In this document: in pieces, positions 9,073-17,782 of the stretch
How the letters are laid out: each line of letters begins with the position of its first letter
Position numbering within the stretch: the stretch's first letter is position 1
Notes under the pieces: generated by a model
The model's database searches: none
What the model saw: only the letters and a program-made list of their open reading frames with translations
Told to the model about the DNA's origin: nothing
Assembly: GCA_041603535.1 (NCBI GenBank)
Contig: JBFIEE010000008.1
Coordinates: 15,756-79,755 of the forward strand
Length of the DNA stretch: 64,000 nucleotides
Direction of reading: 5' to 3'
From: HB2-32-21 sp041603535
GTDB lineage: Bacteria > Pseudomonadota > Gammaproteobacteria > Pseudomonadales > Porticoccaceae
Program-made: the position numbers and the translations under genes

Positions 9073-9100
9073 ATTATAACAGTGGCTGATGAGTGGTCAA
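9073..9100 (-). promoter_or_regulatory. Sigma-70 promoter of tRNA-Leu
   Basis: On the minus strand TTGACC (9095-9100) and TATAAT (9073-9078) are separated by 16 bases. The -10 box ends 11 bases before the mature tRNA 5' end, so transcription starts very close to it. Confidence 0.75.
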
Positions 9101-9149
9101 TGTGCTGGCCTAATTTGTTTGTTGCTATCGCCAGTCTGGATCTATTTAT

Positions 9150-9189
9150 CCAGAGGATAAAGGCAGTACCCAGAGGATAAAGGCGGTAC
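9150..9189. repeat. 20-bp tandem duplication
   Basis: Two adjacent 20-bp copies, 9150-9169 and 9170-9189, differ at one base. They lie in the gap between tRNA-Leu and queA. Confidence 0.85.
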
Positions 9190-9280
9190 GGGACTGGCGC
9201 GCACGAGGATTTAATTTGGTGATCTCGATGTTTTCCGCTAGGCTGGCGCGATTTTCGCGTGAGCCAACACCGTAGCCGTT

Positions 9281-10333
9281 ATGCGCCTTGACCAATTCCA
9301 TTACGAGTTACCGAAAGACCTGATCGCTAACCAGCCGATGAGCCGGCGCACGGATAGCCGTTTGCTGGTGCTGGATGGAAGTACGGGCACGATCGAGCAT
9401 ACGCAGTTTGCGCACATTCTGGGTCTCATAGAGCCTGGCGATCTGTTGGTTATGAACGACACGCGGGTGATTCCAGCCCGCTTATACGGGGTCAAGGCCA
9501 CCGGCGGCAAGGTGGAGATTCTCGTTGAACGACTACTGGACGAGCGGCGATTGCTGGCCCATGTGCGCGCCAGTAAATCACCCGGGCCGGGCAGTGAACT
9601 TACCATCGAGGGCGGGTATCAGGTACGGGTGACTGCTCGGGATGCCGACTTATATGTGCTTGAGTTCAATGGTAATGACACAGTCATAGATATTCTTGAT
9701 GCTGTGGGGCATATGCCTTTGCCGCCGTACATTGATCGCGCCGACACGGCGCACGATCGGGAGCGTTATCAAACTGTTTACGCGCGCGTACCGGGCGCCG
9801 TGGCGGCGCCGACTGCGGGTTTGCATTTCGACGAAGACATGTTAGGTCGGTTGCGGGCAAAAGGCGTCAATGTTGCTTTTGTGACCTTACATGTTGGTGC
9901 CGGGACGTTTCAGCCGGTGCGCGCGGAGCATATTGAGCAGCACCATATGCACAGTGAGGTAGTTGATATAAACCAGGCACTTTGTGATCAGGTTGAGGCT
10001 ACCCGCGCGGCGGGCAAGCGGGTCATCGCCGTGGGTACCACCAGTGTACGCTGTCTTGAAACTGCCGGGCGTGGAGGCGTGATGAAACCGTTGCGAGGCG
10101 AGACGGACATTTTCATCTACCCTGGCTACAAATTTAGCATAGTTGATGCGCTGATCACTAACTTTCACCTGTCTGAATCAACGTTGCTGATGCTGGTTTG
10201 TGCGTTTGCAGGCTACCGACGTGTCCTGGAGAGTTACCATCAGGCTGTCGCTCAGGGTTACCGATTTTTTAGTTATGGCGATGCCATGTTTGTCACCCGC
10301 AACCCACATGCCGTCGAGGATATGCCCGGATGA
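9281..10333 (+). CDS. queA: tRNA preQ1(34) S-adenosylmethionine ribosyltransferase-isomerase
   Basis: A 350-residue enzyme that moves the ribosyl part of SAM onto preQ1 at position 34 of tRNA to make epoxyqueuosine. The start MRLDQFHYELPKDLIA is nearly the family consensus, and DTRVIPARL, PTAGLHFDE, HVGAGTFQPVR and the C-terminal FHLSESTLLMLV all match. Length is typical. The stop overlaps the tgt start by four bases (ATGA), the usual queA-tgt arrangement, so the two queuosine steps are coupled. Confidence 0.96.
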   Translation: MRLDQFHYELPKDLIANQPMSRRTDSRLLVLDGSTGTIEHTQFAHILGLIEPGDLLVMNDTRVIPARLYGVKATGGKVEILVERLLDERRLLAHVRASKSPGPGSELTIEGGYQVRVTARDADLYVLEFNGNDTVIDILDAVGHMPLPPYIDRADTAHDRERYQTVYARVPGAVAAPTAGLHFDEDMLGRLRAKGVNVAFVTLHVGAGTFQPVRAEHIEQHHMHSEVVDINQALCDQVEATRAAGKRVIAVGTTSVRCLETAGRGGVMKPLRGETDIFIYPGYKFSIVDALITNFHLSESTLLMLVCAFAGYRRVLESYHQAVAQGYRFFSYGDAMFVTRNPHAVEDMPG

Positions 10334-11460
10334 ATCGCCACTGTTTTATGAGCTTTCAGGTCAGCGGTACTGACGGAGCCGCACGCCGGGGGCAGTTGTG
10401 TTTCCCTCGTGGTGCTGTGGAAACACCAGCTTTCATGCCGGTAGGTACCTACGGTACCGTTAAAGGGATGTTACCCAGGGATATTGTTGCGATCGGCGCG
10501 CAAATCGTTCTCGGTAACACCTTCCATCTTATGCTGCGGCCGGGTACGGAGGTGATAAGGAAGCACGGCGACCTCCATGATTTTATGCAGTGGCCTGGAC
10601 CTATCCTCACCGACTCAGGCGGATTTCAGGTATTTAGCCTCGGCGATATGCGCAAGATCACTGAGCAAGGTGTCGCTTTTAAATCTCCCATTGATGGCAG
10701 CGCAGTCTTCCTGGATCCGGAGCGCTCAATAGAAGTTCAGCGGGATCTGGGTGCGGATGTGGTGATGGTGTTTGATGAATGCACGCCCTATCCGGCCAGT
10801 GAACAGGAGGCGCGGGACTCTATGGCGCTGTCGATGCGCTGGGCGATGCGTTCGAAAGCTGCCCATGGCGACAGTAGCGCGGCCTTGTTCGGTATTGTGC
10901 AAGGTGGTATGCACGAACTGCTACGCCAGGAGTCGGCGCGCAGTTTGCGTGACATCGGTTTTGACGGGTACGCGATTGGTGGCCTTTCCGTCGGCGAGCC
11001 CAAGGCAGATATGATTCGTGTACTGGACTGTCTGCAAACCGAGTTGCCCGCAGATCGGCCACGTTACCTGATGGGCGTCGGTACGCCCTCAGATATCCTG
11101 CAGGCAGTGATGCGGGGCATTGATATGTTTGATTGCGTGCTGCCAACACGTAATGCGCGTAACGGCCATCTGTTTACCAGCGAGGGAGTGATTAAAATCC
11201 GTAATGCTCAGTTTCGTGAAGACATCGGCCCGTTGGACAGGGAATGCGATTGTTACACCTGCCAGAATTTTAGCCGCGCCTACCTTTATCACCTGGACAA
11301 GTGCAAGGAAATTTTGGGCGCACAACTTAATACCATCCACAATCTGCGTTACTACCAGAACTTCATGGCGACCTTGCGTGCAGCGATCAGTGAGCGACGC
11401 TTGCAGCAGTTTGCTGAGCAATTTTTGGCTAAAACTTCGGAAAATAGTCGGTACACCTAG
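10330..11460 (+). CDS. tgt: tRNA-guanine(34) transglycosylase
   Basis: A 376-residue enzyme that exchanges guanine 34 for preQ1 in tRNAs with GUN anticodons. The substrate pocket motif LTDSGGFQVFSLG and the nucleophile region FDCVLPTRNARNG are present. The zinc site is CDCYTC followed by a histidine (YLYHL) near residue 319. ATG 10330 has GAGGA nine bases upstream; a second ATG at 10351 would match the E. coli N-terminus more closely. Queuosine genes before it and secDF after it follow the gammaproteobacterial order, except that yajC is missing. Confidence 0.96.
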   Translation: MNRHCFMSFQVSGTDGAARRGQLCFPRGAVETPAFMPVGTYGTVKGMLPRDIVAIGAQIVLGNTFHLMLRPGTEVIRKHGDLHDFMQWPGPILTDSGGFQVFSLGDMRKITEQGVAFKSPIDGSAVFLDPERSIEVQRDLGADVVMVFDECTPYPASEQEARDSMALSMRWAMRSKAAHGDSSAALFGIVQGGMHELLRQESARSLRDIGFDGYAIGGLSVGEPKADMIRVLDCLQTELPADRPRYLMGVGTPSDILQAVMRGIDMFDCVLPTRNARNGHLFTSEGVIKIRNAQFREDIGPLDRECDCYTCQNFSRAYLYHLDKCKEILGAQLNTIHNLRYYQNFMATLRAAISERRLQQFAEQFLAKTSENSRYT

Positions 11461-11545
11461 TTGCGAAAGTACGTTCAACCCGGACAACGAAGCCGTAAGG
11501 ATTGGGTAGAAAGGATTGGTTCATATGCGTTCCGTTGCGCCATCT

Positions 11546-11574
11546 CCGTCCCTGTCACCTCAAGGGTGGGACGG
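11546..11574 (+). terminator. Hairpin after tgt, possible weak terminator
   Basis: CCGTCC (11546-11551) pairs with GGACGG (11569-11574), with an inner CACC/GGTG stem. No T-run follows, so this is at best a weak or factor-assisted terminator. Confidence 0.3.
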
Positions 11575-11589
11575 CGATCTTGTCAGCAA

Positions 11590-11618
11590 TTGGTTGGCCT
11601 GGGTAATTACCCTATAAT
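11590..11618 (+). promoter_or_regulatory. Promoter of secD
   Basis: A perfect TATAAT (11613-11618) stands 17 bases after TTGGTT (11590-11595), about 33 bases before the secD start codon. It gives secDF a promoter of its own where other gammaproteobacteria read through from tgt and yajC. Confidence 0.6.
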
Positions 11619-11651
11619 GCCTCGCTTTTATCGGGATACAAACGCCAGCCC

Positions 11652-13505
11652 ATGAATCGCTACCCGCTGTGGAAATACCTGTTACTTGCCATCGTTGTGG
11701 CACTAAGCTTTATTTATGCCGTCCCCAATCTTTACGTGCCTGACCCAGCGATACAAATTTCGGGTCAGAGCAGCGCGATGGTTATGGACGAAGCGGTCGT
11801 AGACAAAGCTCTCACTGCGCTGAAAGAAGATGGCATAGCCTATTTTGGTGAAACGCGTTCCGATCGAAATATTCTTATCAGGCTCGACCAAAGTGCGCAT
11901 CAATTGGCCGCCAAGCGAGTAATTCAGCAGGCCCTGGGGCTCGATTACATTGTGGCGCTGAATTTGGCGCCGACGACTCCGGCCAGTTTGGAAGCGCTGG
12001 GCGGAAAGCCGATGAAACTCGGACTTGATCTCAGCGGCGGCGTACATTTTTTGCTGGAAGTGGATACCGCCTCCGTGGTGAACAAGCATCTGGAAACCCA
12101 GTTCGGTGAGTTGAAGAAGGCTCTGCGGGAGGCAAAAGTTCGCTACAAGTCGGCGACGCAGGCGGAGGATCATCTGAGTTTTACATTTGCCGAGGCGGCG
12201 GCGCTTGACGAGGCAGTCAACGTTGTGCGCGCTGATTTTCGCGATTTATTACCCCTCAGCGAAGGGAGGACCGATCTGCCTCAGTTGACACTGAGCCTGT
12301 CCGATACCGCCGTTAGGGAAAACGAAGAGTATGCGGTTGCCCAGAACCTGACCACCCTGCGGAACCGTGTCAATGAACTGGGTGTCTCGCAACCCATCGT
12401 GCAGCGCCAGGGCCGTAATCGCATTGTCGTAGAGTTACCAGGCGTGCAGGATACGGCTGAAGCTAAACGAATTATCGGCAAGACCGCGAATCTGGAATTT
12501 CGTCTTGAAGCGCAGCCGGGTCGGGTAGTTGGCCGGGAGCAGTTTAAATTTCGGGATTCAGCCGCACAGCCGTCCACAGCCTGGCTGGAACGAAAAGTGG
12601 TGATTACCGGTGACCGGGTGACCAATGCGTCGGTTGGCTATGATGAAAATGGCCTGCCCCAGGTCAACATCTCTCTCGATAGCGGGGGCGGTCGCGCCAT
12701 GCACTACGCAACTCGGAAGAACATCAAACGTCGCCTGGGGGTTTTGTTTATTGAATCGAAAGCTCGATTCGAAGAACGAGTCAATGAGCAAGGCGAGAAA
12801 GAGTCGGTCGTGGTGCCTTATGCTGAAAAAAGTATCATCAGTCTTGCCACTATACAGAGCGCGCTGGGCGTGCAATTCCGCATCACCGGGCTTGATAACC
12901 CGGAAGAGGCATCCGAACTGGCCTTGTTACTTCGCGCCGGCGCGTTGGCGGCACCAATGCATTTTGTTGAGGAGCGCACGATTGGGCCGTCTCTGGGCGC
13001 TGAAAATATTGACGTGGGGTTGACGTCCGTAAAAATCGCCCTGGTTCTGGTATTGTTATTTATGATCGTCGTTTACCGGGTCTTCGGAATATTTGCCAAT
13101 GCCGCGCTACTGATGAACGTGGTGTTGCTGGTCGCGGTGATGTCGCTACTGGGTGCGACACTGACGCTGCCTGGTATAGCCGGAATCGTACTAACGGTGG
13201 GTATGGCCGTCGATGCCAACGTGTTGATCTTCGCCCGTATTCGGGAAGAGCTGGCAAACGGCGAGTCGGTGCAGCGTGCGATTGATGCGGGCTATGATCG
13301 AGCCTTTGTATCCATCCTTGATGCTAACGTGACAACACTGATTGTTGCCGTCATCCTCTATGTCATTGGTTCCGGTCCGGTACAAGGTTTTGCGGTGACC
13401 CTGTCCATTGGAATTTTAACCTCAATGTTCACCGCGATCATGGGTACCAGAGCCCTGGCCAACCTCGTTTACGGTGGCCGCGCCGTCGAAAAACTCTCGA
13501 TTTAG
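11652..13505 (+). CDS. secD: Protein translocase subunit SecD
   Basis: A 617-residue inner-membrane protein that, with SecF, uses the proton gradient to pull exported proteins through SecYEG. It has one N-terminal membrane helix (YLLLAIVVALSFIYAV), a large periplasmic region starting with GLDLSGGVHFLLEVD, and five membrane helices from about residue 460 with the family motif GMAVDANVLIFARIREEL. Length matches E. coli SecD (615). It lies 9 bp before secF. No strong ribosome site precedes ATG 11652. Confidence 0.96.
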   Translation: MNRYPLWKYLLLAIVVALSFIYAVPNLYVPDPAIQISGQSSAMVMDEAVVDKALTALKEDGIAYFGETRSDRNILIRLDQSAHQLAAKRVIQQALGLDYIVALNLAPTTPASLEALGGKPMKLGLDLSGGVHFLLEVDTASVVNKHLETQFGELKKALREAKVRYKSATQAEDHLSFTFAEAAALDEAVNVVRADFRDLLPLSEGRTDLPQLTLSLSDTAVRENEEYAVAQNLTTLRNRVNELGVSQPIVQRQGRNRIVVELPGVQDTAEAKRIIGKTANLEFRLEAQPGRVVGREQFKFRDSAAQPSTAWLERKVVITGDRVTNASVGYDENGLPQVNISLDSGGGRAMHYATRKNIKRRLGVLFIESKARFEERVNEQGEKESVVVPYAEKSIISLATIQSALGVQFRITGLDNPEEASELALLLRAGALAAPMHFVEERTIGPSLGAENIDVGLTSVKIALVLVLLFMIVVYRVFGIFANAALLMNVVLLVAVMSLLGATLTLPGIAGIVLTVGMAVDANVLIFARIREELANGESVQRAIDAGYDRAFVSILDANVTTLIVAVILYVIGSGPVQGFAVTLSIGILTSMFTAIMGTRALANLVYGGRAVEKLSI

Positions 13506-13514
13506 GAGCCGGTC

Positions 13515-14432
13515 ATGGCGACACAACGTGTATTTAATTTTATGGGGCATCGTGGGCTAATCGGCCTGGTGTCAGTCGTATTGCTGGTCGGTTCCCTGAT
13601 GTCGCTGATGACCAGGGGTCTGGTACTTGGGCTTGATTTTACTGGCGGTACATTGATCGAAGTTGGTTACCAGCAAAGCATTGATCCGGACGTGATTCGT
13701 ACGCGGCTCGAAGCCAGTGATTTCCGTAATCCTACCGTTGTGCAGTTCGGTGCGGAAACCGAGCTGCTGATCAAGCTTCAGGGTGAACCGGCCGCCGACC
13801 TCGGCGATCGCGTGCTGGCGATCTTGCAGGCCTCGGGAGAGGCGGTGGAGCTACGGCGTATCGAATTTGTCGGTCCGCAGATCGGCGACGAACTGCGTGA
13901 CGACGGCGGGCTGGGAATGCTGGCAGCGTTGGCCGTGGTGATGTTGTATGTGGCGATCCGCTTTCAGTATAAATTTGCCATAGCCGCAGTAATGGCATTG
14001 ATCCACGACGTGGTGATTACGCTGGGATTTTTTTCACTGCTGAGCATAGAATTTGACCTCACGGTGCTGGCCGCGTTGTTGGCGGTTATTGGCTACTCGC
14101 TCAACGACACGATAGTCGTATTTGATCGTATCCGGGAGAACTTTCGCCTGTTACGGGTCGCAGAGCCAATTGCTGTGGTCAATGAATCATTGAGCCAGAC
14201 TCTGGGCAGAACCGTCATGACGTCCCTGACCACCCTGATAGTTCTTGTTGCGCTGTTTATTTTCGGCGGAGCGTTAATTCATAACTTCGCCATTGCCCTT
14301 ATATTTGGCGTGATCATAGGTACCCATTCGTCTATTTATGTTGCCGCCAATACCCTGCTCAGTTTCAATATTTGCCGTGAAGACTTGTTGCCTACGGTAA
14401 AAGAAGGTCCGGAGTATGACGGCCTGCCCTGA
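13515..14432 (+). CDS. secF: Protein translocase subunit SecF
   Basis: A 305-residue partner of SecD. The first membrane helix is followed by GLDFTGGTLIEVGY, and the membrane domain carries the SecF signature GYSLNDTIVVFDRIREN near residue 196. GGAG seven bases upstream of ATG supports the start. With secD it forms a two-gene unit; no clear terminator follows. Confidence 0.96.
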   Translation: MATQRVFNFMGHRGLIGLVSVVLLVGSLMSLMTRGLVLGLDFTGGTLIEVGYQQSIDPDVIRTRLEASDFRNPTVVQFGAETELLIKLQGEPAADLGDRVLAILQASGEAVELRRIEFVGPQIGDELRDDGGLGMLAALAVVMLYVAIRFQYKFAIAAVMALIHDVVITLGFFSLLSIEFDLTVLAALLAVIGYSLNDTIVVFDRIRENFRLLRVAEPIAVVNESLSQTLGRTVMTSLTTLIVLVALFIFGGALIHNFAIALIFGVIIGTHSSIYVAANTLLSFNICREDLLPTVKEGPEYDGLP

Positions 14433-14774
14433 CGGAGCCGAAGTCCGGGGAAAGTGTTGCAATACCCTGCCCAGTATTGACGCTCAGCGGAGTCTGTGCC
14501 GAGCTACTGGCCGCTTAGCGCCTCTGGAACTTCTGTTCTAATCCCACACTAGAACGCCGTAGCTGCAAACGAAACAGCCAGGCTGAAGCTGCTATGCATA
14601 AGTTAAACCGGCTACGCACAGGATGTACGACGCCTGCTGCGAACAACTCTGCGCATAGTTTTTGTCCGGCGAGTATGCCTTAATAGATGAAAAGGCGCGG
14701 TGACAGGTGAAACGGCGCGACCAAAATTGCCGGCGCAATAAAAAATAATTCAAAAATAGTCGGAGGTAACTAGC
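14433..14774. other. Non-coding gap between secF and the CoA transferase gene
   Basis: This 342-bp gap has no supportable gene. Near its end, at 14686-14725, is an imperfect 20-bp tandem pair (about 14 of 20 identical). The ribosome site of the next gene (GGAGGT, 14762-14767) closes the gap. No terminator or convincing promoter pair was found. Confidence 0.55.
14686..14725. repeat. 20-bp imperfect tandem pair
   Basis: Copies 14686-14705 and 14706-14725 share about 14 of 20 bases, including TGAAA and GGCGCG. The pair lies about 50 bp upstream of the CaiB-type gene. Confidence 0.5.
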
Positions 14775-16007
14775 GTGACTGAAAAACACGTACTGGACGG
14801 TATTCGAGTGCTGGATTTTACTCAGCATCTGGCCGGCCCCACGACCACCCGATTAATGGCTGAAATGGGTGCCGAAATCGTCAAGCTTGAACTCGCCCCC
14901 TGGGGTGATCAGGTACGCAAGGTGGGTTATCTCAAAGGCGGGCGTTCGGCTTATTTTTTATCTCAAAATCGTGGTAAGCAAAGCCTGTGTGTGGACGTAA
15001 AAACTGACCGGGGTCGCAAGATACTGCTCGATCTGATTCCCCACTTCGACGTGCTGGTGGAAAACTTTGCGCCCGGTGTGATTGGGCGGCTGGGCCTGGA
15101 CTGGCCGACAGTACATCGGCTCAACCCAAAATTGATCATGTGTTCGATCTCTACATTTGGCCAGACCGGACCGCTTGCCGACCGACCGGGTTTTGATTAC
15201 ATAGGTCAGGCTTATGCCGGTGTGACCGGTTTGATCGGCGAGCAGGACGGCCCGCCCGTACTGCCGATGGTGGCTATGGGCGATGTGATGACCGGTGTAC
15301 ACGGACTCGCCGCTATTAACGCGGCTCTGTTTCGTCGTGCGATGGGTGGCCCTGGTCAGCTTCTCGATATTTCCCTGCTGGACAGTTATTTTCATTGTCA
15401 CGAATCCAGTGTCGGCATGATTAGCGCCAGCGAGGGCCGCTTTGAACCGTCACGCGGTGGTTCCCATAGTCCGGGCCTGGCGCCGCTCGGGGCCTTCAAG
15501 GGTAACGACGGATATCTGATCATTATCGCGGTATTGCATCAATGGCCGGCACTCTGCAATGTCATGGGCAATCCGGGTTTATTGAAGGATCCGCGTTTTA
15601 AAAAAATTGGTGACCGGGTCAAAAACCGTTATGAGCTGGTAAAAATCATTGAAGACTGGATCGCCAGTTGCGGCAGCGATGATGAAGTAATTGCCAGACT
15701 TGAAGCTGAAAGGGTGCCGGTTGCTCCAGTCCTGACGCTTAAGCAGGCAATGGAGCACCCGCATCTGATTGAGCGGGGAACGGTGCGCACTGTTACTGAA
15801 CGGGAGTTTGGTACGTTCCAGATGCCGGGTATGCCCTTGCGATTTTCCGAGTATGCCAATGATCTGGAGCTGCAGGCGCCGTTTCTCGGTGAGCACAATC
15901 GGCAGACACTACAGGCTCTGCTCGGCTATAGCGACGCCGAGATAGATCAACTCGAAGCGCAGGGCGTACTGGTCGCTGAAGTACTGCCCGATGCCAGCAG
16001 CGCGTAA
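14775..16007 (+). CDS. CaiB/BaiF-family (class III) CoA transferase
   Basis: A 410-residue enzyme that moves CoA between carboxylic acids. The catalytic aspartate is Asp170 in AMGDVMTGVHG, at almost the same position as in formyl-CoA transferase (Asp169). Family marks VLDFTQHLAGPTTTRLMAEMGAEIVKLE and NRGKQSL are present, and the length is normal. The GTG start has a perfect GGAGGT seven bases upstream. The acid used is unknown; acyl-CoA dehydrogenase and MaoC genes lie within 10 kb, so activation of a carboxylic acid for beta-oxidation-like breakdown is plausible. It runs head-on into modC with no bases between the two stops. Confidence 0.88.
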   Translation: MTEKHVLDGIRVLDFTQHLAGPTTTRLMAEMGAEIVKLELAPWGDQVRKVGYLKGGRSAYFLSQNRGKQSLCVDVKTDRGRKILLDLIPHFDVLVENFAPGVIGRLGLDWPTVHRLNPKLIMCSISTFGQTGPLADRPGFDYIGQAYAGVTGLIGEQDGPPVLPMVAMGDVMTGVHGLAAINAALFRRAMGGPGQLLDISLLDSYFHCHESSVGMISASEGRFEPSRGGSHSPGLAPLGAFKGNDGYLIIIAVLHQWPALCNVMGNPGLLKDPRFKKIGDRVKNRYELVKIIEDWIASCGSDDEVIARLEAERVPVAPVLTLKQAMEHPHLIERGTVRTVTEREFGTFQMPGMPLRFSEYANDLELQAPFLGEHNRQTLQALLGYSDAEIDQLEAQGVLVAEVLPDASSA

Positions 16008-17084
16008 CTAGCGTTCGCTTTCCATGACGGCGACACTTTTCACCTGCAGATAAACAGGTAAACCCGGTCGTAACTTCAGCGTACTGGCCGCGCGCCGGGT
16101 AATTCTCGACAGACAGCGCTGTCCAGCCAGGTCGACTTGCACCAATACCTGTGCGGGTTCATTGGTAGCGTTTAAAGAGACAATCGTGCCCTGTAAAAGG
16201 TTCTGAATGCTACTTTGCGAGGGCTTGCTCAAGGCCAGGCTGATATCTCTGGCAAATAGTTGCAGCCGTACCTGGCGGCCAATCGGTAGTTTAGTGTGAG
16301 CGACCCAGATGTCACCGGCAGGGAGGGCGACGGAGCTCAGGTGGAATTTACTGTCGTGTGCGACAACCGTGCCGATGAGGATTGCGGCGGCATCCTCTCT
16401 GTACGCAAGGGGCAGCGCGGGGTTGGTCAGTAACTCGTTGATCGCGCCGTTAGCTGAGACCCGCCCCTGGTCCAGCAGCAGCATCTGGTCGGCCAGGCGT
16501 GTAACTTCCATGGCCGAGTGGCTGACATAAAGGATGGGGATACCCAGGCTTTTGTTGAGCCGTTCAATGTAGGGCAGAATTTCTTCCTTGCTCTGTGTGT
16601 CGAGACTGGACAGCGGCTCGTCGAGCAATAGCAGACGGGGGCTGGTTAGCAGTGCTCGTGCGATGGCTACACGCTGTTGCTGTCCCCCGGACAACTGTTG
16701 AGGCATGCGATTAAGAAAAGGCTCAAGTCCCAGCAAAGTAACCGCTTCATCGACAGGGATGGTTCTGCCCGACTGAGCGACGCGGTTAAACCCATACAAT
16801 AAATTGTCCCGCACAGACAGGTGCGGAAATAAACTTTGTTGTTGAAAAACGTAACCCAGGGCACGCTGATGGACTGGTGTGAAGTTGCAGTCGCTTTGCC
16901 AGCGCTCGCCGTTGACCGTGACCGAACCAGTGGCTTGATCGAGTCCGGCAATACACCGCAAAAGAGAGGTTTTGCCGGCGCCAGAGCGACCAAAGATGGC
17001 AGTCACGCCAGCTCCGCTAAGCGACGTTGATACAGCGAGCGAGAAGCCCTGGCGCGTGAGCTTAAGATCGATATCAATACTCAT
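16008..17084 (-). CDS. modC: Molybdate ABC transporter ATP-binding protein
   Basis: A 358-residue ATPase that powers molybdate import. Walker A is GRSGAGKT (residues 32-39), the ABC signature LSGGQQQRVAIARAL, and Walker B LLLLDEPLSSLD. A C-terminal TOBE domain of about 70 residues (LQGTIVSLNATNEPAQVLVQVDLAGQ) is the oxyanion-binding domain typical of ModC. It overlaps modB by four bases. Together with modA it completes the importer, which feeds molybdenum cofactor enzymes. No modE is seen in the window. Confidence 0.94.
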   Translation of the reverse strand: MSIDIDLKLTRQGFSLAVSTSLSGAGVTAIFGRSGAGKTSLLRCIAGLDQATGSVTVNGERWQSDCNFTPVHQRALGYVFQQQSLFPHLSVRDNLLYGFNRVAQSGRTIPVDEAVTLLGLEPFLNRMPQQLSGGQQQRVAIARALLTSPRLLLLDEPLSSLDTQSKEEILPYIERLNKSLGIPILYVSHSAMEVTRLADQMLLLDQGRVSANGAINELLTNPALPLAYREDAAAILIGTVVAHDSKFHLSSVALPAGDIWVAHTKLPIGRQVRLQLFARDISLALSKPSQSSIQNLLQGTIVSLNATNEPAQVLVQVDLAGQRCLSRITRRAASTLKLRPGLPVYLQVKSVAVMESER

Positions 17085-17773
17085 GGCGGCCCGATGAGCC
17101 TGACGCGGCGGTTGCAGGTGAAGACCACGCAGAGCAGGACGAAGGACAGGCCGAGCAGCGTAAGTGAAAGAGCGTGTGCGGCGCCATAATCCATCGCTTC
17201 TACATGGCTGTAGATGGCGATTGAGGCGACCTGAGTCCGGCCGGGAATATTGCCGCCGATCATCAGCAGCACGCCAAATTCCCCGAGTGTGTGTGCGAAC
17301 GTTAATACGGTGGCAGTCAGAAACCCGCGCCGCGCCAGTGGCAAAACGACGCTAATAAAGCGATCAACAGGCGATGCCCGCAATGTCGCGGCAACTTCCA
17401 GCATATCCTTGCCAATCGCTTGAAAGGCGTTTTGCAGAGGCTGGATTGCGAAGGGCAGTGAATAGATCATTGATCCGATCACCAGGCCAGTAAAAGTGAA
17501 GGCCAGCGGCCGCTGGCCTGTGGCTATCATGAGCTCGCCGCCCCAGCCGCTGGGGCCGAGAAAGAGCAACAGGTAAAAACCGAGTACAGTGGGTGGTAAT
17601 ACCAGTGGCATGGCAACGATTGCCTCGACGACAGGGCGTAGCCGCCAGCGCGTGTGCGCCAGCCACCAGGCCAGTGGTATGGCGATAATAAGTAAGGCGA
17701 TTACCGTGATGGTGGCCAGTTTCAAGCTCAACCAGAGCGCGGTGAGATCAGCTGAGGCGTACCAGTCGGACAC
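17081..17773 (-). CDS. modB: Molybdate ABC transporter permease
   Basis: A 230-residue inner-membrane permease with about five hydrophobic helices. The cytoplasmic EAA loop that docks ModC is visible as EVAATLRASPVDRFISVVLPLARRG near residue 126. The order modA-modB-modC is the usual one; it starts 9 bp after modA and overlaps modC by 4 bp. Confidence 0.93.
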   Translation of the reverse strand: MSDWYASADLTALWLSLKLATITVIALLIIAIPLAWWLAHTRWRLRPVVEAIVAMPLVLPPTVLGFYLLLFLGPSGWGGELMIATGQRPLAFTFTGLVIGSMIYSLPFAIQPLQNAFQAIGKDMLEVAATLRASPVDRFISVVLPLARRGFLTATVLTFAHTLGEFGVLLMIGGNIPGRTQVASIAIYSHVEAMDYGAAHALSLTLLGLSFVLLCVVFTCNRRVRLIGPP

Positions 17774-17782
17774 GGCGCTAGC

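Noticed and set aside
11461..11655. Possible YajC in the tgt-secD gap
   Set aside because: The 64-codon frame starts with TTG, has no hydrophobic helix or YajC motif, and would overlap secD.
16008..17084. ModC gene as a sulfate or nitrate ABC ATPase
   Set aside because: The TOBE domain, the modB and modA neighbours and the ModA SSG motif all point to molybdate.
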